A stretch of DNA of 64,000 nucleotides from assembly GCF_022179285.1 (NCBI RefSeq), contig NZ_BPQO01000030.1, positions 1-64,000 on the forward strand, read 5' to 3'. Below the pieces are notes generated by a model. It searched no databases, had not been told where the DNA came from, and saw nothing but the letters and a program-made list of their open reading frames with translations. Below, piece after piece: positions 55,070 to 63,040 of the stretch; position 1 is the stretch's first letter, and each line of letters starts with the position of its first letter. Origin of the DNA: Methylobacterium hispanicum (GTDB lineage: Bacteria; Pseudomonadota; Alphaproteobacteria; Rhizobiales; Beijerinckiaceae). The translations under genes were made by a program, and so were the position numbers.

Positions 55070-55537
55070 CTAGAGACCGAGCCAGCTCTCGCGCGCGTGC
55101 GAGAAGTTGATGGGCTTGCGGCCTGCCGCGAGGCTCGCCCGGTACAAGTCGAAATCGTCCGTCAGAAGCGCGACGTCGTCCGCATCGATGCTCGGCAGCC
55201 CTGCATCGGTCAGCCCGAGATAGCGAAATTCGGGGCGCTGAACCGCATCGGCGCTGGCGACGGCGATTTCCCTGCTCTGCTGGATCATACGGCCAAGCAC
55301 GCTCACGATGGTGTCGACGCCCGGCTTCGCGAATTGGCGGACGAGGTTCGAAGTCTCGGATAGAACATGCGGAGTGAAGACGATCCCGTCCGCATCGAGC
55401 AGGATCTGCCGCAGCAGTTGGAAGTCGTCCTTGACGAATGTGTTCGTGCGCTTGTGCCGCGCGATGAAGTCCACTGAAGCGGATCCGACGACCAGCAGAA
55501 CCAGAAGGTTCGTGTCGATCGCGATCAGCCGGCCCAT
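55070..55537 (-). CDS. PIN-like domain protein
   Basis: A 155-residue protein with the PIN-like start IAIDTNLLVLLVVG (acidic Asp-Thr-Asn), a middle VLSETSNLVRQF with a conserved Glu, and later Asp residues in DADDVALLTDDFDLYRAS, consistent with a metal-dependent RNase fold. It starts directly at the stop of the 96-residue protein, so they are coupled. Codons are less GC-rich than in neighbours. A toxin-like RNase is possible, but no classical antitoxin is seen. Confidence 0.72.
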   Translation of the reverse strand: MGRLIAIDTNLLVLLVVGSASVDFIARHKRTNTFVKDDFQLLRQILLDADGIVFTPHVLSETSNLVRQFAKPGVDTIVSVLGRMIQQSREIAVASADAVQRPEFRYLGLTDAGLPSIDADDVALLTDDFDLYRASLAAGRKPINFSHARESWLGL

Positions 55538-55828
55538 CTAGTGCTCGACGGCTCTGTTGGTGATCGAGATCATGTCGCCATCCTGATTGCTCAGGGTCAC
55601 GACCTTGTAGACGCGCGGCAGGTCCGGATTGTAGCCGAGGATGCTGTTTTCCTTGATCCTGGACGCTCTGAGCCTCGGGGACGCGCGCGAGAAGCCGACC
55701 GTGATCAGCCAGTGGCGGCCATCCTCGTCGCGGCGGACCTCCTCGAGGCCCACATCAATGATGTCCTCGTCCGAAAAAGTTTCGGCGACATAAGTCTTCG
55801 CGCGCTTGATGGCTTCCTTCACATCCAT
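55538..55828 (-). CDS. 96-residue partner of the PIN-like protein, unknown
   Basis: A 96-residue acidic protein (MDVKEAIKRAKTYVAETFSD...) ending in a beta-rich part (VYKVVTLSNQDGDMISITN). AAGGAG lies before the ATG. I do not recognise a family; it does not look like a DNA-binding antitoxin. It is immediately upstream of the PIN gene with no gap, so the two form a unit. Codon use is more AT-rich than in flanking addB and murU, suggesting transfer. Confidence 0.7.
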   Translation of the reverse strand: MDVKEAIKRAKTYVAETFSDEDIIDVGLEEVRRDEDGRHWLITVGFSRASPRLRASRIKENSILGYNPDLPRVYKVVTLSNQDGDMISITNRAVEH

Positions 55829-55911
55829 CCTGCAGCTCCTTGCGGCACCGCATCGGGCACGCCGAGCGAATGTAGACGTTCCGGCTCCGTTCCACAATCG
55901 CGCCGGCGCCC

Positions 55912-56646
55912 TCAGGGGTGGCGCGCGCTCGCCTTCACGCGCTCCTCGGCGGCCTGGATCGCCTCCGGGGTGCCGACATGCAGCCATTGCCCGTCGAGGC
56001 GCAGGCCGTAGAGGCGCTCGCGGGCGATCGCCCGGTCGAACAGCAGGTTGAGCGAGAAGGCGCCCTCCGGCGTGTCGGCGAAGAGTTCGGGCTTCACGAT
56101 CGCGACGCCCGCGTAGATGAAGGGCGCCACCGCCCGCTCGCCGCGCCGCTCCAGGCGCCCGTCGCCTGCCATCACGAAGTCGCCCGCGCCCTCGTAGCCG
56201 AGGCTCGTCGCGGTCGGCGCCACGAGGAGCAGGATGTCCATCGCCTCCGCGTCCCAGCGCGCGATGAGGCGGGCGAGGTTCGGGGTCGGCCCCTCCAGCC
56301 AGAAGGAATCGGAGTTCATCACCACGAAGGGTGCCGCGCCCACGAGGCCGAGGGCCTTCTTCACGCCGCCGCCGGTCTCGAGGAGCGCCGCGCGCTCGTC
56401 GGAGACCAGGATCCTCAGCCCGTCCGCGCGCCGCGCGACGTGCCCCTCCACGAGGTCGGCGAGGTAGTGGACGTTGACCACCGCCGTGTCGATGCCGGCC
56501 TCCGCCGCCCGGTCGAGGGCGTGGTCGATCAGCGCCTTGCCGGCGACCTCGACCAGCGGCTTCGGGGTCGTGGCCGTGACCGGCCGCATGCGCTTGCCGA
56601 GGCCCGCCGCGAGGACGAAGGCGCGGGTGATGCTGGGCTCGCTCAT
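55912..56646 (-). CDS. murU: MurU-like nucleotidyltransferase (NDP-sugar pyrophosphorylase family)
   Basis: A 244-residue nucleotidyltransferase with the signature AFVLAAGLGKRMRPVTATTPKPLVEVAGK, visible as LAAGLGKRMRPVTATTPKPL, the metal site VMNSDSFW and the substrate loop LETGGGVKKAL. In the MurU/AmgK recycling route it converts N-acetylmuramic acid 1-phosphate to UDP-MurNAc. The AmgK-like kinase domain is fused to TsaE in the gene 38 bases upstream, which supports this function. Confidence 0.88.
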   Translation of the reverse strand: MSEPSITRAFVLAAGLGKRMRPVTATTPKPLVEVAGKALIDHALDRAAEAGIDTAVVNVHYLADLVEGHVARRADGLRILVSDERAALLETGGGVKKALGLVGAAPFVVMNSDSFWLEGPTPNLARLIARWDAEAMDILLLVAPTATSLGYEGAGDFVMAGDGRLERRGERAVAPFIYAGVAIVKPELFADTPEGAFSLNLLFDRAIARERLYGLRLDGQWLHVGTPEAIQAAEERVKASARHP

Positions 56647-56684
56647 CGGAGGATCCTGGAGGGCGGGTCTGCGGTCGTGAGGGG

Positions 56685-58349
56685 TCAGGCCGGCGCGAGG
56701 AGGCCCGGCATGTGCCGCGCGTGCCAGTCGCGCAAGCCCGCCAGCGCCGGGTGTTCGAGGTTGCGCGCGAGGTAGCCCTCGATGCGCGGCAGGTGGGCGA
56801 GGTAGCCCGGCTTGCCGTCGCGCTTGTCGAGGCGCGCGAAGATCCCGAGGATCTTCGTCGCCCGCTGGGCGGCGAGGAGCGCGTAGGCGGTGGCGAAGGC
56901 CGTGACGTCGAAGTTCGGCTCGCGGGCGCGGCGCTCGCGGGCGTAGAGGCCGAGCAGGCGCAGCTCGAACTCGGCGCTGGCATCGACGCGGGCGTCCTGC
57001 AGCAGCGAGGCGACGTCGTAGGCCGGGTGGCCCATCACCGCGTCCTGGAAGTCGATCAGGCCGACGCGTTCCAGCCCCTCGCGGTGCGGCAGCCAGATCA
57101 GGTTCGGCGAGTGGTAGTCGCGCAGGGTCCAGGTCGGGCGGGCGGGAAGCGCGCCGCGCAGCGCCTCGGCCCAGAGGTCGAGGAACTCGGCCCGCGCGTC
57201 AGGCGAGAGCGCGACGCCGCGGATGCCGGGGGCGTACCACTCGGGCATCAGCTCGGTCTCGAACAGCAGCGCCTCGAGGTCGTAGGCCGGGATGCGGTGC
57301 TCGATGCCGGCCGCCACCGGCACCACGGCCGGCAGCTCGGTAGCGTGGAGCTTGGCGAGCAGCCGGGTCGCCTCGGCGTAGCGCTCGGGCCGGGGCCCGG
57401 CGGCGTCCACCACCGGCTCGCTGCCGAGATCCTCGAGGATCAGGAGCCCCGCGTCGAGATCCTCGCCGTAGATGCGCGGCGCCGAGAAGCCGAGCGCCCG
57501 AAGGGCCCGGTCCATCGCCACGAAGGCGTGCACGCTCTCGGCGAGCTTGACGATGGCGCTGTAGGGCTTGCCGTCCCGCACCGGCGGGCCGTCCGCGCGC
57601 GGGGGCGAGATCATCAGCACCGCCGTGCCGCCGTCCGGGTTGGTCAGGCGCTGGTAGGCGCGCGAGGAGGCGTCGCCCTGCATGTGGGCGCGCTCGGCGA
57701 GATCCCAGCCGGCGCGCACCAGCAGGCCGCGCACGGCCCGCGCCCGCTCGATGCGGTCGCGCATGCCGCCCGTGCCGTCGATGCGGGCGAAACGCGAGCC
57801 CTCGCCGAACTCGGGCCGGAGCGAGAGATCGACGGTGAGCACGGGGCCGGCGCGGGTCGGCAGCTGCTCGGGCCACTCGACCAGCGTGATGGCCGCCTCG
57901 GTCATCTCGTCGAAGCCGATCTCGACCAGCTCGTCGGCGCCGCGCAGGCGGTAGAGGTCGGCGTGCACGATCATGCGCCCGTCCCGGCCCGTATAGGGCT
58001 GGACCAGCGTGAAGGTCGGGCTCGGCACCTCGAGGTCCGGGTCGCCGGTCAGTTCCCGGATGACGGCGCGCGCGAGCGTGGTCTTGCCGCCGCCGAGCCC
58101 GCCGGAGAGGGCGACGACGTCGCCCGGCAGCAGGAACTCGGCGAGGAACAGGCCGAGATCCTCGGTGGCGCCCTCCTCGGGCAGCACGATCTCCCAGGGC
58201 TTCTGGCCCTCGTCGGGCGCCTCGTGCGCAGTCGGATCGTCCTGGTCCAAACCCGCTCCTCCGCGGTCCCCGCGCGCCCCGTGCCGGGCCCCGGACACGG
58301 CCGCGATGCTCCGATCGTCCGACGGCCGCGCATCGTGGGCGCTCTCCAT
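56685..58349 (-). CDS. TsaE - AmgK-like phosphotransferase fusion protein
   Basis: A 554-residue two-domain protein. The N-terminal TsaE domain (about residues 50-195) has P-loop GGLGGGKTTLARAVI, PSPTFTLVQPY and HADLYRL; TsaE is the ATPase of the tRNA t6A37 complex. The C-terminal domain (about 200-540) is an aminoglycoside-phosphotransferase-like kinase with YSAIVKLAES, catalytic TLRDYHSPNLIW and metal-binding LIDFQDAVMGHPAYDVASL. With the MurU-type gene downstream it should phosphorylate MurNAc or GlcNAc in cell-wall recycling. This fusion is known in alphaproteobacteria. No clear ribosome site at the ATG; the first 45 residues are unconserved. Confidence 0.9.
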   Translation of the reverse strand: MESAHDARPSDDRSIAAVSGARHGARGDRGGAGLDQDDPTAHEAPDEGQKPWEIVLPEEGATEDLGLFLAEFLLPGDVVALSGGLGGGKTTLARAVIRELTGDPDLEVPSPTFTLVQPYTGRDGRMIVHADLYRLRGADELVEIGFDEMTEAAITLVEWPEQLPTRAGPVLTVDLSLRPEFGEGSRFARIDGTGGMRDRIERARAVRGLLVRAGWDLAERAHMQGDASSRAYQRLTNPDGGTAVLMISPPRADGPPVRDGKPYSAIVKLAESVHAFVAMDRALRALGFSAPRIYGEDLDAGLLILEDLGSEPVVDAAGPRPERYAEATRLLAKLHATELPAVVPVAAGIEHRIPAYDLEALLFETELMPEWYAPGIRGVALSPDARAEFLDLWAEALRGALPARPTWTLRDYHSPNLIWLPHREGLERVGLIDFQDAVMGHPAYDVASLLQDARVDASAEFELRLLGLYARERRAREPNFDVTAFATAYALLAAQRATKILGIFARLDKRDGKPGYLAHLPRIEGYLARNLEHPALAGLRDWHARHMPGLLAPA

Positions 58350-58493
58350 ATAGGCAGGAGTCGTAGCCGAGGATCGTTAATCGATCATCGCGCCCCGCCG
58401 CCGCGCGTTCCCGGCCGTGCCGCAACCTCCCAGCTTGACAGTGCGGTGCTTTACGCGGAACCGCCCCGGCACTCGTCACGGAGACCCGTCCCG

Positions 58494-58895
58494 ATGGATG
58501 CCCTGTTCGCGCGCCTGTCCCCCCTGGCGCCCTACGCGCTCGCCGCCCTGCGGATCATGGCCGGGCTGCTGTTCCTGGCGCACGGCACGCAGAAGCTGTT
58601 CGGCTTCCCGCCCTCCAACGGGCCCGCGCCCGAGCTGCTCTCGCTGCGCGGCATCGGCGGGGTGATCGAGATCGCGACCGGCGCGCTGATCGCGCTCGGC
58701 CTGTTCACCCGTCCGGCGGCCTTCCTGGCCTCCGGCCAGATGGCGGTGGCCTACTTCCTGTTCCACGCGCCGCGCGGCTTCTACCCGGCGATCAACGGGG
58801 GCGACGCCGCGATCCTGTTCTGCTTCATCTTTCTCTACCTCGTCACCGCCGGCCCAGGGGCGCTGAGCCTCGACGGGCGTCGCCCGCGGGTCTGA
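58494..58895 (+). CDS. DoxX-family membrane protein
   Basis: A 133-residue protein with four membrane helices and the DoxX motifs LRIMAGLLFLAHGTQKLFGF, IEIATGALIALGLFTRPAAF and the conserved SGQMAVAYFLFHAP. The family includes thiosulfate:quinone and redox-linked membrane proteins, but most members are uncharacterised. GGAG lies about ten bases before the ATG. It is divergent from tsaE-amgK and followed by a hairpin terminator. Confidence 0.88.
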   Translation: MDALFARLSPLAPYALAALRIMAGLLFLAHGTQKLFGFPPSNGPAPELLSLRGIGGVIEIATGALIALGLFTRPAAFLASGQMAVAYFLFHAPRGFYPAINGGDAAILFCFIFLYLVTAGPGALSLDGRRPRV

Positions 58896-58932
58896 GCCGG
58901 CTTCGTTCGATCCCCTCGGATACCGCGCATCC

Positions 58933-58956
58933 CCCTCCCCCCTCTGCGGGGGAGGG
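58933..58956. terminator. Hairpin between convergent genes; single arm of repeat family A
   Basis: A 9-bp stem, CCCTCCCCC/GGGGGAGGG, with loop CTCTGC lies 37 bases after the doxX stop and 22 bases after the converging molybdenum gene stop. It equals one arm of the family A element, without a second arm. Position fits a two-way terminator, although no T-run follows. Confidence 0.6.
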
Positions 58957-58978
58957 AGAATCGCGCAGGTGTCCCCGC

Positions 58979-61234
58979 TCACCCGATGATCTTGTCGACC
59001 GTGATCGGCAGGTGGCGGATGCGCTTGCCGGTGGCGTGGAAGACCGCGTTGGCGATGGCCGCCGCGGTGCCGACGGTGCCGATCTCGCCGAGCCCCTTCA
59101 CGCCGAGCGGGTTCGCCCGGTCCTCCTCGTCCACGAAGATCACCTGGATGTCGTGGATGTCGGCGTTCACCGGCACGTGGTACTCGCCGAGATTGTGGTT
59201 CATGAACCGGCCGAGCGTGGTGTCCATCAGGGACTCCTCCTCCAGCGCCGCGCCGATGCCCATCACCACGCCGCCGAGGATCTGGCTGCGCGCGGTCTTG
59301 GGGTTGAGGATCTTGCCGGCCGCGATCGCCGAGACGATCCGGGTCAGGCGCACCTGCCCCAGCTCCTCGTCGATCTTCACCTCCGCGAAGATCGCCGAGT
59401 GGGTGTAGGCCTCGTACTGGCTGTTGAAGTCCTTGTCGGGCGCGGCCTGCCCGGTCGCCTCCAGCCGCTCGACGCCGGCCGCGCGCATCACGTCCACCAG
59501 CGCGACGCGGCGGGTCGCGTCGTCCGCGACCACGATATGGCCGTCCGCGAAGGCGACGCGCTCGAAATCGACGTTGGCGAGCGGTGAATCGTCCATCTGG
59601 CGCGCCAGCCGGAAGACCTGCTCGCCGACGTCCCGGCAGGCCTTCATCACGGCGGTGCCGGAGGAGGCCGCCGTCCACGAGCCGCCCGCGATCGGCGCCT
59701 CGGGAAGCCGCGTGTCGCCGAGCTTCGTCGTCACCGCCTCCATCGGCAGGCCGAGCGTGTCGGCGGCGATCTGGGTGAGGATCGTATAGGTGCCGGTGCC
59801 GATGTCGCCCGTCGAGTTGCCGACCTCGAGCCGGCCGTCCGCGGTGAGGATCGCGTGGGCGCTCGTCTGCATCATCATCGATTCCCAGATGCCGGTCGCC
59901 ACACCCCAGCCGACGAGTTCCCGGCCCTCGCGCATGGAGCGCGGCTCCGGGTCGCGCTTCGCCCAGCCGAAGCGCTCGGCGCCCTGCTCGAAGCAGGCCC
60001 TCAGCTCCTTGGAGCCGAAGGGCTTGTCCTCCTGGGTCTGGTCGCGCTGCGTGTAGTTCTTCAGCCGGAGCTGGATCGGGTCCTGGCCGGTGGCGTAGGC
60101 CAGCTCGTCCATCGCCGTCTCGATGGCGAAGACGCCGGTGACGGCGCCGGGCGCGCGCATGTCGGCGGGGGTGAAGGTGTCGAGCTTGGCGAGCTTGTAG
60201 GTCAGCGCGACGTTGTCGCACTTGTAGAGGATGCCCGACCAGTTGACGACGACCTCCTGGTAGTCCTCGAACTGCGAGGTCGGCGCCAGCGCGTCATGGC
60301 GCAGCGCCTGGAGCGTGCCGTCCCGGTCGGCGCCGAGGCTGATCGTCTGGATCGCCTCGGGGCGGAAGCTGAAGGTCCACATCTGGTCGCGGGTCAGCGC
60401 CACCCGCACCGAGCGCCCGAGGTCGCGCGCGGCCAGCATCGCCAGGAAGAGCTGATACTGTGGGCGCAGGCCCGAGCCGAAGCCGCCGCCGAGATAGGGG
60501 TTCAGCACCCGCACCTCGTCCTTCTTCAGGCCGAAGACGTTGGCGAGGTAGCCCTGGCTGTTCGAGACGCCCTGGATCTTGTCGTAGACCGTGTAGGTGC
60601 CGTCCTCCTCGACGATGACGGTCGAGGCGTGCGGCTCCATCGGGTTGTGGTGCTCGGTGGCGAGCGTGTACTGCTCGCGCACCTTCACGGCAGCGGTGTC
60701 GAAGACCGCGTCCGCGTCGCCCCAGGGCTTCGGCGGCGGCTTGATGCCGTTGCGCTTCATCGGCGGGTCGTAGGCGAAGTCTCCGACCTTCGTCAGATCG
60801 ACGCTCGGCGCCTCCGCCTCGTAATCCACCTTGACGAGCGTCGCGGCGTGGCGCGCGGTGTCGAAATCCTCGGCCACCACCAGCGCCACCGGCTGGCCGC
60901 TGTACAGGATCTTGTCGTCGTAGAGGGCGCGGAAGGGTGCGCCGGGAGGGGCGACCTGATCCTGGTAATTGTAGTTGAGCCAGGCGGTGCGCGGCCGGTT
61001 CTCGTGGGTCAGCACCTTGACGACGCCGGGCACGGCCTCCGCCGCGCTCGTGTCGATGCTCCGGATCCGGCCCTTGGCGACGATGCCCGACACGACGTAG
61101 CCGTGCAGGAGGTCGGGTGCCGAGAACTCGCCCGCGTACTTGGCGAGTCCCGTCACCTTGGCGGGGCCGTCGATGCGGCTGCGGGGCGTGCCGACGAAGC
61201 TGTCGCGCCCGGTGGAGGAGAAGGTCTGGGTCAT
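58979..61234 (-). CDS. PaoC-like molybdenum cofactor subunit (xanthine dehydrogenase family)
   Basis: A 751-residue large subunit. Motifs include RIDGPAKVTGLAKYAGEF at the N-terminus, the cofactor loop GGGFGSGLRPQYQ, GGSWTAASSGTAV and the catalytic Glu in KGLGEIGTVGTAAAIA. It oxidises aldehydes or related aromatic substrates, passing electrons through the iron-sulfur and FAD subunits. It is the last of three genes, seven bases after the FAD subunit. No PaoD/XdhC-type chaperone gene is seen in the window. Confidence 0.9.
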   Translation of the reverse strand: MTQTFSSTGRDSFVGTPRSRIDGPAKVTGLAKYAGEFSAPDLLHGYVVSGIVAKGRIRSIDTSAAEAVPGVVKVLTHENRPRTAWLNYNYQDQVAPPGAPFRALYDDKILYSGQPVALVVAEDFDTARHAATLVKVDYEAEAPSVDLTKVGDFAYDPPMKRNGIKPPPKPWGDADAVFDTAAVKVREQYTLATEHHNPMEPHASTVIVEEDGTYTVYDKIQGVSNSQGYLANVFGLKKDEVRVLNPYLGGGFGSGLRPQYQLFLAMLAARDLGRSVRVALTRDQMWTFSFRPEAIQTISLGADRDGTLQALRHDALAPTSQFEDYQEVVVNWSGILYKCDNVALTYKLAKLDTFTPADMRAPGAVTGVFAIETAMDELAYATGQDPIQLRLKNYTQRDQTQEDKPFGSKELRACFEQGAERFGWAKRDPEPRSMREGRELVGWGVATGIWESMMMQTSAHAILTADGRLEVGNSTGDIGTGTYTILTQIAADTLGLPMEAVTTKLGDTRLPEAPIAGGSWTAASSGTAVMKACRDVGEQVFRLARQMDDSPLANVDFERVAFADGHIVVADDATRRVALVDVMRAAGVERLEATGQAAPDKDFNSQYEAYTHSAIFAEVKIDEELGQVRLTRIVSAIAAGKILNPKTARSQILGGVVMGIGAALEEESLMDTTLGRFMNHNLGEYHVPVNADIHDIQVIFVDEEDRANPLGVKGLGEIGTVGTAAAIANAVFHATGKRIRHLPITVDKIIG

Positions 61235-61241
61235 CGGCGGC

Positions 61242-62255
61242 TCACTGGATGCGCTTGTCGGTGACGGACTGGGGCGTGCCGGCGGCGGCCTGTTCCAGGC
61301 CCCGCACGATGGCGCGCCGCGCGAGTTCCACCTTGAAGGCGTTGCCCTGTTGGGGCTTGGCCTCGGCGACGATGAGGTCGGCGGCCGCCTGGAAGCTCTC
61401 GCGGGTGGCGGGCTTGCCCTGGAGAAGCGCCTCGGCCTCCGTGTTGCGCCAGGGCTTGTGCGCGACGCCGCCGAGCGCGAGGCGGGCGGTCTTCACGGCG
61501 TCGCCGTCGAGCTCGAGGGCGGCCGCGACCGAGACCAGCGCGAAGGCGTAGGAGAGCCGGTCGCGCAGCTTCAGGTAGGTGTAGTGGCGCGAGAAGTCCT
61601 GATCGGGCAGATCGACCGAGACGATGATCTCGCCGGGCCTCAGGTTGGTGTCCTTCTCCGGCGCATCGCCCGGCAGGCGGTGGAACTCGGCGAAGGGGAT
61701 GCTGCGCTCGCCCTCCGGCCCGCTCACCTGCACCGTGGCCTCCAGGGCGGCCAAGGCCACGCACATGTCGGAGGGGTGCGTGGCGATGCAGTGCTCGCTC
61801 GTGCCGAAGATCGCGTGGATGCGGTTCACCCCGCCGATCGCCGGGCAGCCGGAGCCGGGCTGGCGCTTATTACAGGGCGTGGCCGTGTCGTAGAAGTAGT
61901 AGCAGCGGGTGCGCTGCAGGAGGTTGCCGCCGGTCGAGGCGGCGTTGCGCAGCTGCGCGGAGGCGCCGGCCAGGATCGCGTCGGCGAGCAGCGGGTAGCG
62001 CGCGCGAACCCGGTCGTCGTAGGCCACGGTGGCGTTGGTGGCGAGCGCGCCGATCCGCAGGCCGCCGTCGTGCTCGGCGATCTCGCCGAGCGGCAGGCGA
62101 GTGATGTCGATGAGCCGGCCGGGCCGCTCGACGTCGTACTTCATCAGGTCGATGAGGTTGGTGCCGCCCGCGATGAAGCGCGCGCTGTCCGCGCCCGCGA
62201 AAGCCTGCACCGCCTCGGCCACCGTGCCGGCGCGGACGTAGTCGAAGCGGTTCAT
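61242..62255 (-). CDS. PaoB-like FAD-binding subunit with 4Fe-4S site
   Basis: A 337-residue medium subunit: FAD motif FIAGGTNLIDLMKYDVERP, then ASTGGNLLQRTRC and the extra iron-sulfur insertion CYYFYDTATPCNKRQPGSGC, which is typical for PaoB and 4-hydroxybenzoyl-CoA reductase-like FAD subunits, and HPSDMCVALAAL. It transfers electrons between the molybdenum and iron-sulfur subunits. Its ATG overlaps the PaoA-like stop (ATGA), indicating fixed stoichiometry. Confidence 0.91.
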   Translation of the reverse strand: MNRFDYVRAGTVAEAVQAFAGADSARFIAGGTNLIDLMKYDVERPGRLIDITRLPLGEIAEHDGGLRIGALATNATVAYDDRVRARYPLLADAILAGASAQLRNAASTGGNLLQRTRCYYFYDTATPCNKRQPGSGCPAIGGVNRIHAIFGTSEHCIATHPSDMCVALAALEATVQVSGPEGERSIPFAEFHRLPGDAPEKDTNLRPGEIIVSVDLPDQDFSRHYTYLKLRDRLSYAFALVSVAAALELDGDAVKTARLALGGVAHKPWRNTEAEALLQGKPATRESFQAAADLIVAEAKPQQGNAFKVELARRAIVRGLEQAAAGTPQSVTDKRIQ

Positions 62256-62782
62256 CGGGCGCCTCCCTGGGCCATGACGTCCTCGATCGCGTCGACGATG
62301 TTGGTGTAGGCGCCGCAGCGGCAGATGTTGCCGCTCATCGCCTCGCGGATCTCGTCGCGGGACTGGGCGTGGCCCTCGTTCATCATGCCGACGGAGGAGC
62401 AGAGCTGGCCCGGCGTGCAGTAGCCGCACTGGAAGGCATCGTGCTCGATGAAGGCTTCCTGGATCGGGTGCAGCCCGTTCGTGCCCGCGCCCCCGTTGGC
62501 CAGGCCGGCGAGGCCCTCGACGGTGGTGATCTCGGCCCCGTCCTTCATCACCGCGAGCGTCAGGCAGGAATTCACCCGCGTGCCGTTCACCAAGACCGTG
62601 CAGGCGCCGCACTGGCCGTGGTCGCAGCCCTTCTTGGTGCCGGTGAGATCGAGATGCTCGCGCAGCAGGTCGAGCAGGGTGGTCCAGGGCGCGACCTGGA
62701 GGTCGCGCTGCTGGCCGTTGATGGTCAGGCTGATGCCGACCTTCGTGTCCGCCGCGACGGGCGAACCGCTTTCGATGAGCAT
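62252..62782 (-). CDS. PaoA-like 2Fe-2S subunit
   Basis: A 176-residue subunit with a plant-type 2Fe-2S site (GTKKGCDHGQCGACTV and a further Cys at NSCLTL) and a second cluster (FQCGYCTPGQLCS and GNICRCGAYTNI). ATG 62782 (MLIESGSP) is preceded by GAGG. The E. coli PaoA carries a Tat signal; neither this start nor the longer frame to 62860 has a twin-arginine plus hydrophobic stretch, so the enzyme is probably cytoplasmic. It is the first gene of the three-gene operon. Confidence 0.91.
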   Translation of the reverse strand: MLIESGSPVAADTKVGISLTINGQQRDLQVAPWTTLLDLLREHLDLTGTKKGCDHGQCGACTVLVNGTRVNSCLTLAVMKDGAEITTVEGLAGLANGGAGTNGLHPIQEAFIEHDAFQCGYCTPGQLCSSVGMMNEGHAQSRDEIREAMSGNICRCGAYTNIVDAIEDVMAQGGAR

Positions 62783-63040
62783 GGGACCTCGCGAGAACGA
62801 TGAGGCGGGCCGGGGCGCGGCCTGAGAAGAAGGCGTTCCGTCCGCTGCGGCACCGCGCATCGGCGCGCGCGGACGGGTTGTCCGGGCGTCGGGCGCCCGG
62901 TCTCACCTCACAACAATTCCAGATTGTCCCTGTTCCAAAACGGCTCGCTGGGCCGGCCCACGGCGGGGCGGCCGGCCGTTCCGTTCAGGCAGCGCATCGG
63001 CTAACCCTGGGGGCAGATCCCCTCAGCCGGAGACAGGCCC

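Noticed and set aside
51824..55363. 1179-codon plus-strand open frame antisense to addB
   Set aside because: It is a mirror of the high-GC addB codons and has no recognisable domain or ribosome site.
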